64,000 nucleotides of DNA, taken from NCBI GenBank assembly GCA_014904985.1, contig MU128912.1, positions 33,368 to 97,367 of the forward strand, written 5' to 3'. The DNA comes from Hydnum rufescens UP504 (Eukaryota; Basidiomycota; Agaricomycetes; Cantharellales; Hydnaceae). Positions within the stretch are counted from its first letter, which is position 1, and each line of letters opens with the position of its first letter. The position numbers were made by a program, and so were the translations under genes. The notes under the pieces were generated by a model. It was not told where the DNA came from. It did no database searches and worked only from the letters and a program-made list of their open reading frames with translations. Positions 10,234 to 21,738 of this stretch are shown one piece after another.

Positions 10234-13200
10234 ATGGCTAGGAAGAAAGTACCACCATCTGCCAATGAGACTCGGGCCACAGGAAAGTCGTCCATACTCA
10301 CAAATGACCCGCCAGCCCCGAATCGTCCTAACACGAGGTCTTCAGCAAATGTTGCTGCTAACGTTGATACCGTCAATATCAAGGCGAAGCCATCTGGTTC
10401 ACGAATTGTGATCTCCGACAATGAAGTCGATATGATGTCTGACGACGATGGCGACTTGCTCGAACTCAGGAATCCGTCCTTCATACTGGAGAAGTCCTCC
10501 AAGCGTGGAGCCAAACGTCCAGTCCCTCGCTTGAGGGGTCCAAACGTGCCTATCCATTTCGATCGTCGTCTGGACAGACAGAAACGTGTCAAACCACCGT
10601 CACCGTCGTCCATCTCCCATGTCCCTCTCGGAGTTTCGCGACACACTTCCCTCGATGACGACGCAGCTGTCCAAGATGCTGTGAACGATTTTCCTGCTGA
10701 TCAATTTGATGAATCTGACGACACGACTGCCGGTCAGGAATTGTTGAACCGGGCCACAATGCGGTCGCATTTGCCTTCACATACACCGACTCCCCAGAAT
10801 TCTCGTCGTTCTACCCTCCTAACCCAACCCGGTGATTTCCACAATATCGATGACGTGGGCAGTTTTGGCGACGCACTCAATAATGCCTTGGGAGCCGCTT
10901 CCCCGCAAGCCCACACGCCTTCAAGGAGTCTTTCTCCCTCTCCCTCCGCCTCCCCTTCGTTTGAAGATTCTTCATCCAATGAGGATTACATGGATGCCCT
11001 AACGGATGCGATTTCCACCACTGCTGCTGATGAGAATAAGTATGAGGCCTTGGTCGCCTTGAAAAAAAATCTTCTCCAAAAAAAGCGAGCCCGGCACGTT
11101 GATGATTCCCGGGCCTACCGTGAGTGGCGTGCGAGCCAAGCCGCCATCCGGAAGGGTAAGGGAAAAGAAGGCGACACCAATCCGCCCCCTCGTAGGCGGG
11201 TTATTACGAAGAAAGACAAGGAATTCCTCAAGTCTCGGATGGAGCAGCACACGCAAGAATGGACCGAAATCGCTGGTGAACTCGGGATTGAGACCGAAGA
11301 CGTTCTCCAGTACGTCTCCCAGGTACGCCAATCTCGGCGGAACAACAAATGGTGTGTCTGGCAGCGCCTCTACGGTGCAGAAAACCCCGGCCATGGTAAG
11401 AGGCGATTCTTTTCCTTACTGTATTCTAGTCAATAACGAGAGTCTTTTCCAGGACTCAGCTCAAAGGAGCTTTCGGCTCTGTATAGCAAAGAAAAGGCCA
11501 AGGTGGCTTCCGAAGGAAAAGAACAACTCGAAGAATGGTACGCTACCAATAAGGACCGCCTCGAGAAACTCGAGAGTGACGTCGTTTGGACCTCAATGTC
11601 GTCGACAACGCGTACGAATATGATGGCGAAAGAAGCTCGCGATCTGAGCGAACGCGTATGCTTTCCCCTTATCTACTTTAATGCCTCATTAACAAAGTTG
11701 GCGACTTAGGCTCGAGTTGCTTCAAACAACTATCAATACGAAATTTTTGGGATTATCATGAACAGGGAGGTTCTCGATGGGCAGGCGACGGCCAATGCCC
11801 ATATGTTCTCGAGCTCCAAGGGAACTGGGAAGATTCTAGAGAAACATATTTGGAGTAATATGGAGCTTCGCAAGAAGCTGCAATTGGATTTAATGTCGGT
11901 TTTATTTCGTTTTAATTCTTACATGTTCCATAGGGATAGTGACGTTATTGCAGAAACGTTGATACTCCCTCTGCGGACGACAACAATGCGCCCACACTCG
12001 CAATGTGGGATGCGTACCGGGACACTCTCACAAGCGCATCCGGTACTCACACCCTTGGTCAGAATGAGGTCAGGACCGCCGTGTCCGCCAAGATGACCCA
12101 TCTTCTCAGTAAGTACCAAAAATCGATTCTAGCGTGAACATTAACGCTTTTTATTTGGGATTGTAGGAACAGTCCTCGAATCGCAGGGCTCCGGCGTCTC
12201 GATAGGTCGAGGGTTCCCATGGAACAGTTTGGCGAATTTCATATATTTGAATCGTCCCAGTTTCATTATCCGGAACTGGCCATCTACCGTCCCTTTCCAG
12301 TGGGTAGGAGATATGAATGCACGACAGGCACAACTTCTCTTGCAAAGTCTCATCGTTGGGTTCATTTACAAGGAAGAGGGCTCCAATCAGAGTGTCTTAA
12401 TGCCGAATTCTCGTATACGATTTGAACCCTTTAATCCTGGTGAGGGTTCCCTACTTTATATACATGAATGCTAATATTTTTAATTAGATGATGAGGATCA
12501 TGCTTCAAACGATTTCGGAAACTGCGTGGTGATGAGCGATGAGACAGGCCGCACACTGATGCGCATCAAGGATAGCGCGAAGTGGCGAGATCTCCAAGTC
12601 CGGAACCAGGTTGGTCACGAGAAGAAGGTGACGAAGAGGGCTAAAGAGGCCTCGCGCACCCGCGGGCGCGCTCAGACAGGTGTGTGTCCATCTCTTTAAG
12701 AATTCATCCATAGTTAACGTGGATTTTCCGTTAACAGAAGTGAACATTGTTCGTCGCAAGGTTAGCGATGATCAAGGTTCCGGCAGCGACGATCACCCCC
12801 GCGTGAGGGCCCACGTACCCAAGCTAAAGCGGGCCAAGGTAAGCCCCCACAAAGGCGAGTACACTTTTCCTTAATAGGTGTGAGCACTCAGATGCTAATA
12901 GATATTCTCCAAGCTCGTAATCGTTCCCCAAGCGAGGACGACGAGAGCGATGACAGTGAACACAACGTTCGCATTCAAGTCCATTCGAAGCGGGCCAAGG
13001 CAGGTACCCGCAAAAGTGAGCACATTACTGTATATGGAGGTAAGCTTTGGGATGTTAATGCCTCCCTTTTCAAGGTCGTAATCACTCCCCAAGCGAGGAT
13101 AATGAGGACAAGAACGACTCGGATGACGAAGATGATGATGACGTCTCCGTTCACCCATCCCGGTCTAAAACAGCTTCGAAGATGCACTCGTATACTAAGG

Positions 13201-14102
13201 TCTCAACGATCCAAGGGAAGGTCTCCAGAAAAGGTGTGAAACTCTAGTCTTATTTCAGACTTAACATCAAGGTTGAAATGTGCTTCGAGACTACCGCCGC
13301 TCACCCACCGTCCGTGATGAAGAAGATGAACATGAAGAAGAGACCGAAGAGGATGAGGATGGAGGGCAGGTCTTCAAGGCCAAGCCGAAACATGCCAACG
13401 GTGATATTGCCTACGTACGAATATGAACACCAAATATCTAACGGTTCCTATTTTAAAGCATATCGTCACACTGGGAACGACGAGGATGCTGAGCTTTCAC
13501 CCCAGTCGAAACCAGGTCCACCGAAGAAGCACGTCGCGACATCGTCGAAGGCCGTTGTGGCGCCTAAGAAGGTGGCGCTATCCAAGAACGCTCCGACTCC
13601 TAAGAGTGCTCCGTCGCCGAAGAAGGCCATGACAAAGGTGGTCAAGAAGCCGCTGAAGAACGTGGGTGCTATCACCTCATCGAAAGCCCTCGTGAACCAG
13701 AAACGTCGTTCCGAGGCATCACCTGAGCATAGTCCCATGGAAGGACATGGGTCCAAGCGCGTGCGTGGGGAAGAGAAAGTCGGACCTCCACACCGATCCA
13801 AAAAATTGCCTCAAGCACACGACACACAGGAAGGCGAGAAAGCCAGAGCTCAGGGAAAGTCTAAGAGACTCCCTCAGGTGCCAGCGAGTCCTACAACGGG
13901 GAAATTTGTCGTCGAGGGTAAAGCAACCAAGAAGCGTTCTGCCGAAGGCAAGCTTTCGTCTTACAATGATATAACATTCTGTGCTCATTCCACTGGTTTC
14001 CTGTTAGACAAGGGCGAAGGGCTTACTTCCAAGCGTCAGAGAAGTAAAACAATCCACTGTAGGGATTTAATGTGTCCTAATAATCGTTTCTCCTTAGAGT
14101 AA
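10234..14102 (+). CDS. Large multi-exon cargo protein, 'WNxF/FPW' family (function unknown)
   Basis: The start ATG at 10234 opens a long exon (10234-11395) with a Pro/Asp-rich, disordered N-terminal half and a basic segment. Splicing to 11453-11655 and then 11710 keeps frame. Conserved-looking blocks are NNKWCVWQRLYG followed by a coiled segment, MWDAYRDTLTSASG, and GFPWNSLANFIYLNRPSF with NWPSTVPFQWVGDM. The same block order recurs in the gene at 39068-40850. The tail (12738-14102) has three repeated Ser/Asp-rich exon units (SPSEDDE...SKRAK) and ends in a Lys/Pro-rich, histone-H1-like stretch (KKVALSKNAPTPKSAPSPKK), suggesting DNA binding. I do not recognise a characterised family. The gene appears mostly intact, although the intron near 11895 and the tail exons are approximate. 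Confidence 0.6.
12738..13240 (+). repeat. Tandemly duplicated exon units within the cargo gene
   Basis: Three successive exon-intron units share wording: SPSEDDE or SEDNE acidic runs followed by a basic HSKRAKA or HPSRSK end, at about 12738-12838, 12915-13015 and 13075-13210. Intervening introns share AAG/GTAAGC-like donors. Best explained by local unequal exchange. Confidence 0.5.
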
Positions 14103-14431
14103 ATGAGCACCTATCATTTGCTTGGATTGGCTTCGTTCTTGTGTGTTCCCGCTTCCTCCCACCCCTTTCAAATCATTTCCAGATGTCACTTTCTTGGTAA
14201 CATTCATTTTCGCCTGCTGCTTCTTGCCTGTTTGTTTCACTGCAGGTTTGCTTCCCTTATCGACACATCCCTCGCTTGTTTGATATCTTGCTATTGTCGT
14301 CGTGACATCGCATTCCTTCGCCTTTCCCCCCACATTTTCGCGTCATCCCCTCCCCCAATTGTTTGAACATAGATTTTGTTTATTAGCGCATATGTTGGAT
14401 TTCTGCGCATGAATACATCTTGTCTTTCTCG
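14103..14431. other. Intergenic segment
   Basis: Follows the stop of the long plus-strand gene. Pyrimidine-rich, no gene recognised. Confidence 0.35.
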
Positions 14432-15136
14432 CTACCAATCCGGTACATGCCGGTCGGCTCCTGAGCCCAAGTCTGTCGCTGCTAGTGGGCACACTAGGGC
14501 TCTCCTCACTGCACTTGGCCACAACTGCGGAGTCTCGAACCAGAACACTAACAAATCGTCGTTAGAGGCTTCAGACTCTGAACCAAGAAAGACACAAATA
14601 ACTGCGACATCCTCGTCGCTCGAGTAATTCACCTTCCGCCTCAAAGACTTTCTCAAACTGACTTGTGGAATCTCGGATGAATCTGTGAGTAATCTCGCAA
14701 GGTGATACCCACTGTACTCTCTAATGCGCAGCCCCAGGCGGTTGAGCACAATGTACCGGAGCTCATTCACAGGCATCGTGATGGTCTTGCCGACGTCACA
14801 ATCGCCGGACCATCCCTTCACTGGTCATTCCACGGGCCAATCGCCATCAAGGAGAAGGATGGGCGGCATCGTTCGCAGCGTCATCGCCACCTCCCTATCA
14901 TCTTGGTATCTCACGAACCTCATCCCCTCAATTTCGCTCATTCCCGCTCCCTGGGATCCCTGTTGATGAAGATGCCCACTCATCGACCTTCTCTGACAGA
15001 GTATGTATATGGTGCCCTCTTTCTTTGTCTCCTTATCCTCTAATTCATACCTATGATAGAGGGACGAAAGCCCTGGACCAGGTTCATCAGATCGCAGGTT
15101 ACTTCGATCGTCCTCTCCCGGGGATAACACGGACAA
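14432..15136 (-). pseudogene. Possible minus-strand gene with one in-frame TGA
   Basis: About 235 codons lie in a single minus-strand frame, broken by one TGA at about 14822-14824. The upstream part has LSSLYHRYELEDKETKKEG and GMRFVRYQDDREVAMTL. The downstream part has MPVNELRYIVLNRLGLRIRE and a Ser-rich end. No family recognised and no good start codon upstream. The opposite strand also has partial open frames, so the coding strand is uncertain. If real it is either broken or contains an unseen intron at the TGA. Confidence 0.3.
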
Positions 15137-15155
15137 ACAGCTTGCTCAAGCTACG

Positions 15156-15937
15156 ATGAACCTCGAAGTGGCCGAAGCCTCGAATCGTGCTTTATTGCGC
15201 GAGGTTCAAGAAGCCCGTGCTGTCGTTACCCGATTATCTGCCACTGTTGCGAGATCTGCCGGCTGGGAGGACCGAGTCGCAGCCCTGACTCAAGAGCGAG
15301 ATGATGTGTACCAAGAGAGGGATGCCGAGAGTAACAGAGTTCGGTCATTGGAGATGAAGGCCGTGACCATCTCTGCCAAATGTAGTCAGTGTCACTTTGG
15401 CTATCCCTTGAAGCCTCCCTTTCAGTTGAATGTGACGTCTTCTTTTTAGCATCAATGCAAGCAGAAATCTACCGTCTATTAGACCAAATCAATGATCAGC
15501 ACTCTCCAGATCGGGTGTTTTCTGAAGAACTACTTCGGGATGCTCGTGCACGCCTAGATATGCTGTACAATTCTGTCTGGTGATCATCCCTTCTCTGCAG
15601 AAAATGCGATCCTGACACTCGCACATAGATGGGGCAAACTTCGATGACCGAGAACCCTGAAATCACAATCATCCTCGAGAAACTGGTCGCAGATGGCGAA
15701 GCACTGAAACGAGACAACGCCGAGTTGCAGAATTTGTTGACAGAATCTCGATCAGAGTTACGTGCTCTCACAGAGGAGGTCCAGGAATACCGAGCGGTGG
15801 CATCTCCAGTCCATCCAGGTCTATTTTTTCGAGCTTCGTCCGAAGATAAAAGTTTTGTCATCTTACAATCTCAACTCGACAGTGGATACGGTTTTGAAAT
15901 CAGGATCACCCCCGTCGACCGCTTCGCTACATCGTAG
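15156..15937 (+). CDS. Coiled-coil protein, unknown function
   Basis: An ATG at 15156 opens MNLEVAEASNRALLREVQEA, continuing as heptad-rich sequence. An intron at about 15383-15448 joins to MQAEIYRLLDQINDQHSPDR, and a second intron near 15582-15620 precedes EKLVADGEALKRDNAELQN and LLTESRSELRALTEEVQEYR. The last block resembles a coiled-coil segment I associate with widespread uncharacterised Agaricomycete proteins (from memory, not searched). It lies directly upstream of the COQ6 fragment on the same strand, so both may derive from one captured stretch of host chromosome. The C-terminus looks truncated. Confidence 0.45.
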
Positions 15938-16139
15938 GCAGTCCATTCTCATTTATCATCCCCTCCTCACCGAATCCGTCTTCCCTAGGTACCTCCTCCA
16001 TTCTTCACCCCCAAACGTCTCGCGGCCCGCAATTCTGTACTCATATCGCTCATCACGTCCTGGTACCCCTCCTTTGGGTCCCTCGTCTCCTCTCGCCCAA
16101 TCATTTCGCGGGCATCTAGAATCGTGTCTCATGTGTCTG

Positions 16140-17600
16140 CTAGGGTCACTCCCTTTGGCGAGGGAGCTATTGAACATCGCCCTGGTGGATGCAAGTGATC
16201 TCACTCGCAAATATAACTGGAATTCGGATCCGTATACATATTCGAGCAGCGTTTGTTCTACCAATGCCTCTCGCGAATTCCTCGATAGTACGCAAGACCT
16301 GTCTTTTTCCGTCGTGCCAAGTAATATAGGCATCGGTGTGTGGCAGCATGTCGAACAATCACGTACATCCCCGATTGAGAGCATGCAGGTATGTCGCCAA
16401 GTCCCGGATGCCCCGGCTCATTGGTATCAATTACCCACTCTCCTAGGTCTGGGACGGGATTAGCAACTCCAGAATCTTTTTTCCAATTCGGATATCGACC
16501 CCGGCGGCAGCACATTTGAGATGGCCCGTCTGACGGAAAACCTCAATTTGCACCGTGCATTGCTCTGCAGATTGGATGAGATCCCAGAGAGGGTCGAACT
16601 TATAGATCAGGTCAAAGTGAAGTCGATCACTCGAAGCGGGACCTGGCCCGTCGTCAACCTTTCGGGTGGGCGTTCATTGCGAACTCGTCTATTGGTATGG
16701 GTCTTTCTTAGGGGGGTGCCTGCGTGCTGACCCAAGCTAAATTTATTTCCTAGATCGGTGCTGATGGTTTCAAGTCGTCCGTTCGGTCCTTCGCGGAGAT
16801 TGGATCCTCTGGGTGGGCATATCCTTCGCATGCCGTCGTTGGTACATTGCATCATCCATCGTCGAACCATCCTCAGCACAATACTACTGCCTATCAACGT
16901 TTCCTCCCCACTGGCCCAATAGCCTTCCTCCCGCTCACGAAAGAGGTGTCCACCGTGGTCTGGTCCACCTCTGTACAACTAGCCTCAATCTTGCGCTCTG
17001 TCCATCCAGACGTGTTAGCACACCTTATCAATGCCGCCTTTCGTCTCCCGGAGGTGTCTATTCGTTACTTGTACTCCATACTCTTGGAACGCGGGGCGGA
17101 CGGAATAACCCCTGAAAGTATTTCCGAGGAAATAAAATTCCGCGAAAATGCACACGGCATTGGGGTGCATTCTGCGCTGTATCCCAGTGACGTCGTCTCA
17201 TCGGGTGTTGGTATCCCGCCGATGGGTTCTGGAGCCTACCCACCTCTGGTACACTCCGTCCAGGCTGGCTCGCAAGCGTCCTTTCCCCTGAAATTGAGTC
17301 ATGCCGATTCGTACGTCGGTCCCTCTCCCTCGGTGGTGATATCGGTGCGGTGGCCCTGTGGTTTGTGGGGTGTGGTGCGGCGTGGTTCTGATCGCGGATT
17401 TTATTTATTTTAGGTTCTTACATTTCATTAGTCCCGTATCACACCATATGCCAAAGGGGAGCAGTGTGAGTTCTTGCATCACCTTCCACAACACATCGAC
17501 ATCCAGGGCCTTACTGCTGCCATGCATCGCGTGGATATTGCTGACGACCGGGAGCCATCGGGCAATCCCCGGAACGATTCCCTACACTTTCCCAAGCTGA
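16140..17600 (+). pseudogene. COQ6: Truncated COQ6-like ubiquinone-biosynthesis monooxygenase
   Basis: Recognisable COQ6 (FAD-dependent hydroxylase of the mitochondrial coenzyme Q pathway). Blocks are GSLPLARELLNIALVDASDL (about 16150), TNASREFLDS, VWQHVEQSRTSPIESMQV, FEMARLTENLNLHRALL (about 16515), RLLIGADGFKSSVRSF after an intron (about 16690-16790), and TAYQRFLPTGPIAFLPL (about 16885). Introns at 16289-16330, about 16390-16447 and about 16694-16753 fit GT-AG. Defects: no GxGxxG FAD-binding start upstream; a one-base frame break at the T-run near 16477-16482; and after the junction near 17310 the conserved GDAAHTTHPLAGQG block is absent, replaced by an unrelated 71-codon open frame (17425-17640, contains HIDIQGLTAAMHRVDI). 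This is a captured, chimeric, probably dead copy. Confidence 0.8.
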
Positions 17601-17640
17601 CATGCGAAATGGAAGACGGGGATCTCATGTTCGACCAGCG

Positions 17641-17879
17641 GACCTGAGCTGAACATGATGGGCGACCACCGTGAAGAAACCCCTCCGTTGCCCACTGTTC
17701 GTCCAGGGAATGGCAGTAATGTGGCTGATCACCCTGTGGTGCGATCAATTAACAGCCCTGTAGCCTGGCCTTCACCCAGGATTTGCCTGTGCCCAGCCTC
17801 AGTTCTTCCGACTCTTCTGACGGGCGATGCCCTGAATAGGCTATACAAATAGTAGCCCCTCTAATACTGTGTAATACTA
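17641..17879. other. Spacer between COQ6 remnant and right array
   Basis: No gene supported; it grades into the AGCAGCT array from about 17890. Confidence 0.4.
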
Positions 17880-20195
17880 GACTATATGCAATGATGTAAT
17901 CAGTGTAGCAGCTCAGTTCCTCATGATGATGCTGCAGTGGATGTGAGCCTGTTTAGGAGCTGTGGATTGCTGATAGCAGCTCTTTGGAGATACTTATGAG
18001 ATGGAATGGCTGCTATGGACTAGGTAGCTGCTGCTGCTCCAAACCTCAGCAGCTGCATGGCCATATAGCAGCTCATCATGCTATCAGCAGCTCTTTGAGA
18101 TCATGTATTCATGTATTAGTGACTTGGAGACAGGATTGGATCTGCTATAGAATGGCTAGGTGCTGCTGGTTCCAGATCTCACTAGTGCATGGCACAGCAG
18201 CTGATCAATGCTATAAAGGAGATCTTTAGAGATATCAGTGCTTATAAGACTAATCAGAGCTGCTATAGAATGGGTATGTACTCCTTGTTGAAGATCTCTG
18301 CAGCTGTATGGAAACATAGCAGCTGATCAATGCTTATGAACAGATCTTTTGAAGATATAAGCTACTCATGGAATGAATTGGAGCTCCTCTGAAATGGATA
18401 GGGCTGAATGTTCCAGATCCTCAGCAGTTACATGGCATATAGAAGCTCATTCATGCTCATCAGCAGCTCTCTTGGTATATATCAGCTATGTATGGAATGG
18501 GTAGGAGCTGTATAGCAACTGATCAATCCTCATTAGTAACTCTCCTGATATATATCAGCTACATATGGCATGGGTAGGAGCAAGGAGTTCCAAATCTCAG
18601 CAGTACATGGCCCACATATAGCAGCTGATAAATGCTATGTATCAGCTACTCATAGAATGGATTGGAGGTGATTATTCCAGATCTCAGCAGCTAGATGGTC
18701 CATATAGCAGCTGATAAATGCTATGCATCAGCTAGTTATGGAATGGATAGGAGCTGCTACAAATTGGATAGGAGCTGCTACAAACTGCACAGGAGCTGCT
18801 ACAAACTGGGTAGGAGCTGCTGGTTGCAGATCTCAAGCAGCTGCATGACCACATAGCAGCTGCTGATTGCAGATCTCAAGTAGCTGCATAGCCACATAGG
18901 GGCTACTGGAATGGGATGGAGCTGCTATGGGATGGGTAGCAGCTGCTGAGTGCAGATATCAAGCAGCTGCATGGCCACATAGGAGCTGCTCAACATTTTA
19001 ATATTATGCATCTGCCACTTATGGAATGGGACGGAGCTGCTATAGATGGTAGCAGCTGCTGATTGCAGATTTAAGCAGCTGCATGGCCACATAGCAGCTG
19101 CCCAACATTTATTTAGCACTCGAAGGTAACAGCTACTTATAGATAGAAATGGAGCTGCTATGGTATGGGTAGCAGCTGCTGATTAAGATCTCAAGTAGCT
19201 GCATGGCCACATAGCAGCTGCCAACATTTATTAGCACCCCTCTTGAAGGTGAAACAGCTACTCATAGATAGAATGGAGCTGCTATGGAAATGGGTAGCAG
19301 CTGCTGATTGCAGATCTCAAGTAGCTGCATGGCCACATAGCAGCTGCCAAACATTTATCAGCACCTCTTGGAGGTGAAACAGCTGCTCATAAATGGAATG
19401 GAGCTGCTATGGAATGGGTAGCAGCTGCTGATTGCAGATCTCAAGTAGCTGCATGGCCACATAGCAGCTGCCAAACATTTATCAGCACCTCTTGGAGGTG
19501 AAACAGCTGCTCATGAGATGGAATGGAGCTGCTATGGAATGGGTAGCAGCTGCTGATTGCAGATCTCAAGTAGCTGCATGGCCACATAGCAGCTGCCCAA
19601 CATGTATCAGCACCTCTTGAAGGTGAAACAGCTACTCATAAGATGGAATGGAGCTGCTATAGTATGGGTAGCAGCTGCGGATCCTAAATTTCAGTAGCTG
19701 CATAGCCAAAAGAGCAGCTGCCCAACATTTATCAGTACCTCTTGGAGGTGGAAACAGTACTCATAAGATGGAATGGAGCTGCTATGGTATGGGTAGCAGC
19801 TCCTCTTCCAAATTTTAGTAGCTGCATAGCCAAAGAGCAGCTTGGTTAAGCTTTTTAGCAGCCCCTTTTAAATACAGCAGACACATATGCAATGGATTGG
19901 AGCTGCTTGTTTTCAGTATGGCATCAGCTGCTAGAAGTAAGCCCACATAGCAGCTCATATCATTGGTCATAGGAGCTTGAATAGCAGCTGATGACCACTC
20001 AATAGGAGCTGCTAGATGGCACTGTCCTAGGAGCTCCTAGAGATGCCACCATATAGCAGCTGCAAATGCCTTATTAAGAAAGCACTAAGCAGCCTACACC
20101 TCATGGGCATAACCAGTGAGCAGCTGCTTCATTGGAATGTAGCAGTAACACAGGAGCTCCTACAGAAATGTCTAGTAGCTGCTTCCTACAGGGCT
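17880..20195. repeat. Right subterminal AGCAGCT-rich array
   Basis: About 2.3 kb rich in AGCAGCTGCTGA, GGAGCTGCTA and GCAGCTGCATGGCC. It includes a clear tandem of ~124-bp units (about 19030-19830; GGAGCTGCTAT recurs near 19151, 19275, 19400, 19525, 19650 and 19775). The part 17968-19038 is duplicated at 21848-22937. It mirrors the left array and ends at the right terminal inverted repeat. Confidence 0.8.
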
Positions 20196-20243
20196 GACCC
20201 TCTTAGGTCCTTTCCTGCATAGTGGAAGCCAGCCTAAGAGGTC
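20196..20243 (-). repeat. Right terminal inverted repeat of the giant KDZ unit
   Basis: Reverse complement of 247-292 with a few changes (one extra C near 20199, A for G at the CATAGTGG position). It lies exactly at the edge where minus-strand KDZ coding resumes. Confidence 0.7.
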
Positions 20244-21713
20244 TAAATCTTGATGCCCCGGATCTGTCCCCTTCCCCCAAAGCTTCATCATCTCCCTTCG
20301 GATCTCCTCATATCGCTTTAGAGCCCCTTGTACTCCAGAGACCCGGCTCTTCATTGCCTTTTCAACATGCTCCTTCATTCGGTGGTCAAGCTTGTGGCCA
20401 GTATCTGCATGATCCAATACCGCAAGTTCAAACTTCCGCGCTCACAGTTTTATCAGAATTTGATCTTGAACAATGTGTATATTGAGCTGTAGGTTCACCC
20501 ATTTATCGGTCTTAAGGTGATCCAACTCTTTATGGGACATCTGATCAGAGAGATGCAGTTCCTCTGTCTTTTTCTTGATGTTACTCTTGATGTGCTTTAT
20601 ACTTGACCGCATAGCCTCAATCTTTGCCTGTAGCTCATCCTCCACCACCACAGTGCTGCTATCAGTTGCAAGCTCTCCCAGCTCATCCACCATTTCCTTG
20701 AGATGGATCTGCAGGGATTGTGCAGTCTGTGTCATGGACAAGATGTGCTCAATTGCATGAGCTCCTTTGGTTTTCGACTGGCAGGGCATCGGTTTGCTTT
20801 GGAAAGCTCGTTGTGACTTGAACTGATCCAGGAGGTACAAGATAGACTGCCCACCAAGCCTTGCCATCGCCTCTCCTTCCCACTTGTGAGCAGATAAAGT
20901 GCGATCATGCAGCCATTTCGCCAGGCCCTGCTGCTTCAGTTCATCAATGTGCTCCACCTGGAGGTCAATGATAAAGAGTCGTCGGTGATAGCCCATAACC
21001 CTTAGAGAGGGAATAAGTCTTCGGAGTTCACTCCAAAACCTCTCACAGCCTTCACCATCAGAAAGGCCCCAGATCTCCAACTTCCGAGGATGATACCATA
21101 GCTGGCACGTCCATTGGTGGCCATACGCATGGAAGACTGAGACACCAAAGATGATGCGACTATGCCATTCAGGCATAAAGTTCCATTTTAGGAGACTTCG
21201 ATGGATTTGACACGCAATGTCATACAATATCCCCACAGTCCACCATTCCAGCAACTCCTTGAAAAGAGCTGCGACGAGGGCAAATGCATAAAATTGTTTC
21301 TCGCCAGCTGTGTGCATGTTGGCAACATAAAGGGCAATGTCATGGCAACACAGTAAGGCCATGAGCCTGGTATCATCAAACTGCTGGGTAGAAGCTTTAA
21401 TGTGATCGCCATCCGCTGCAATGAAAGAGTCGCCACACGTATCGAGAACTGAGTTCAGAACATTCATCCCAGGTTCCACTGCATCATCTTCACCTGGGAC
21501 AGCTCGATCATCCTCTGTCATCTCAGTCGCTTTTCGTTTTTGCCCCGAGTTGACATGGGTTTTCGTTGTTGGTCGGAGCTCATTAACATGGGCTTCCAAT
21601 CATATCGAGCTCTACTTGGGATAGCTCCACCGTTCTTGGCGAAAAGATCTCGGGGTCTCTAGCTCCGGTTTCGCCTTTGAAGCCCTTCTGCCGATCTTTG
21701 TCACAATTGGCGT
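20244..21713 (-). pseudogene. C-terminal half of a second KDZ transposase
   Basis: The minus strand encodes the KDZ core and helical tail: RLMALLCCHDIALYVANM (about 21340), GILYDIACQIHRSLLKW, SVFHAYGHQWTCQLWYHP (about 21120) and GLSDGEGCERFWSELRRL, then a long coiled tail (IKSNIKKKTEELHLSDQMSH). Lesions: a TGA at about 20441-20443 (context IKL*ARKFEL, a CGA-to-TGA change would explain it), a frame break near 21595 just before MEAHVNELRP, and RH replaced by CH in the CRHD block. The 3' end runs into the terminal repeat at 20243. The 5' side stops at the N gap. Inactive as it stands. Confidence 0.8.
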
Positions 21714-21738
21714 NNNNNNNNNNNNNNNNNNNNNNNNN
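21714..21738. other. Assembly gap (25 N)
   Basis: Run of N separating KDZ coding sequence from a duplicated AGCAGCT array. The join is unverified. Confidence 1.

Larger units (their letters stand above)
247..20243. mobile_element. Giant ~20 kb KDZ transposon with cargo genes
   Basis: Two inverted copies of a ~47-bp sequence (GACCTCTTAGGCTGGCTTCC...) bound the segment. Each is followed inward by a ~2 kb array rich in AGCAGCT/AGCTGCT, and a KDZ transposase gene lies inside the left array. Terminal inverted repeats, subterminal repeats and an internal transposase are the expected anatomy of a DNA transposon. Fish Zisupton, a KDZ relative, is also unusually large. The cargo includes an AT-hook gene, a long multi-exon gene, a coiled-coil gene and degraded copies of S8-protease and COQ6-like host genes. 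I could not find the 8-bp target duplication expected of KDZ elements: the bases beside the two repeats do not match. Two independent ends or a later rearrangement therefore remain possible. Confidence 0.5.

Noticed and set aside
239..20251. 8-bp target duplication for the giant KDZ unit
   Set aside because: Tried several offsets around 247 and 20243; the apparent CCTCTTAG/CTAAGAGG match is inverted and belongs to the terminal repeat itself.
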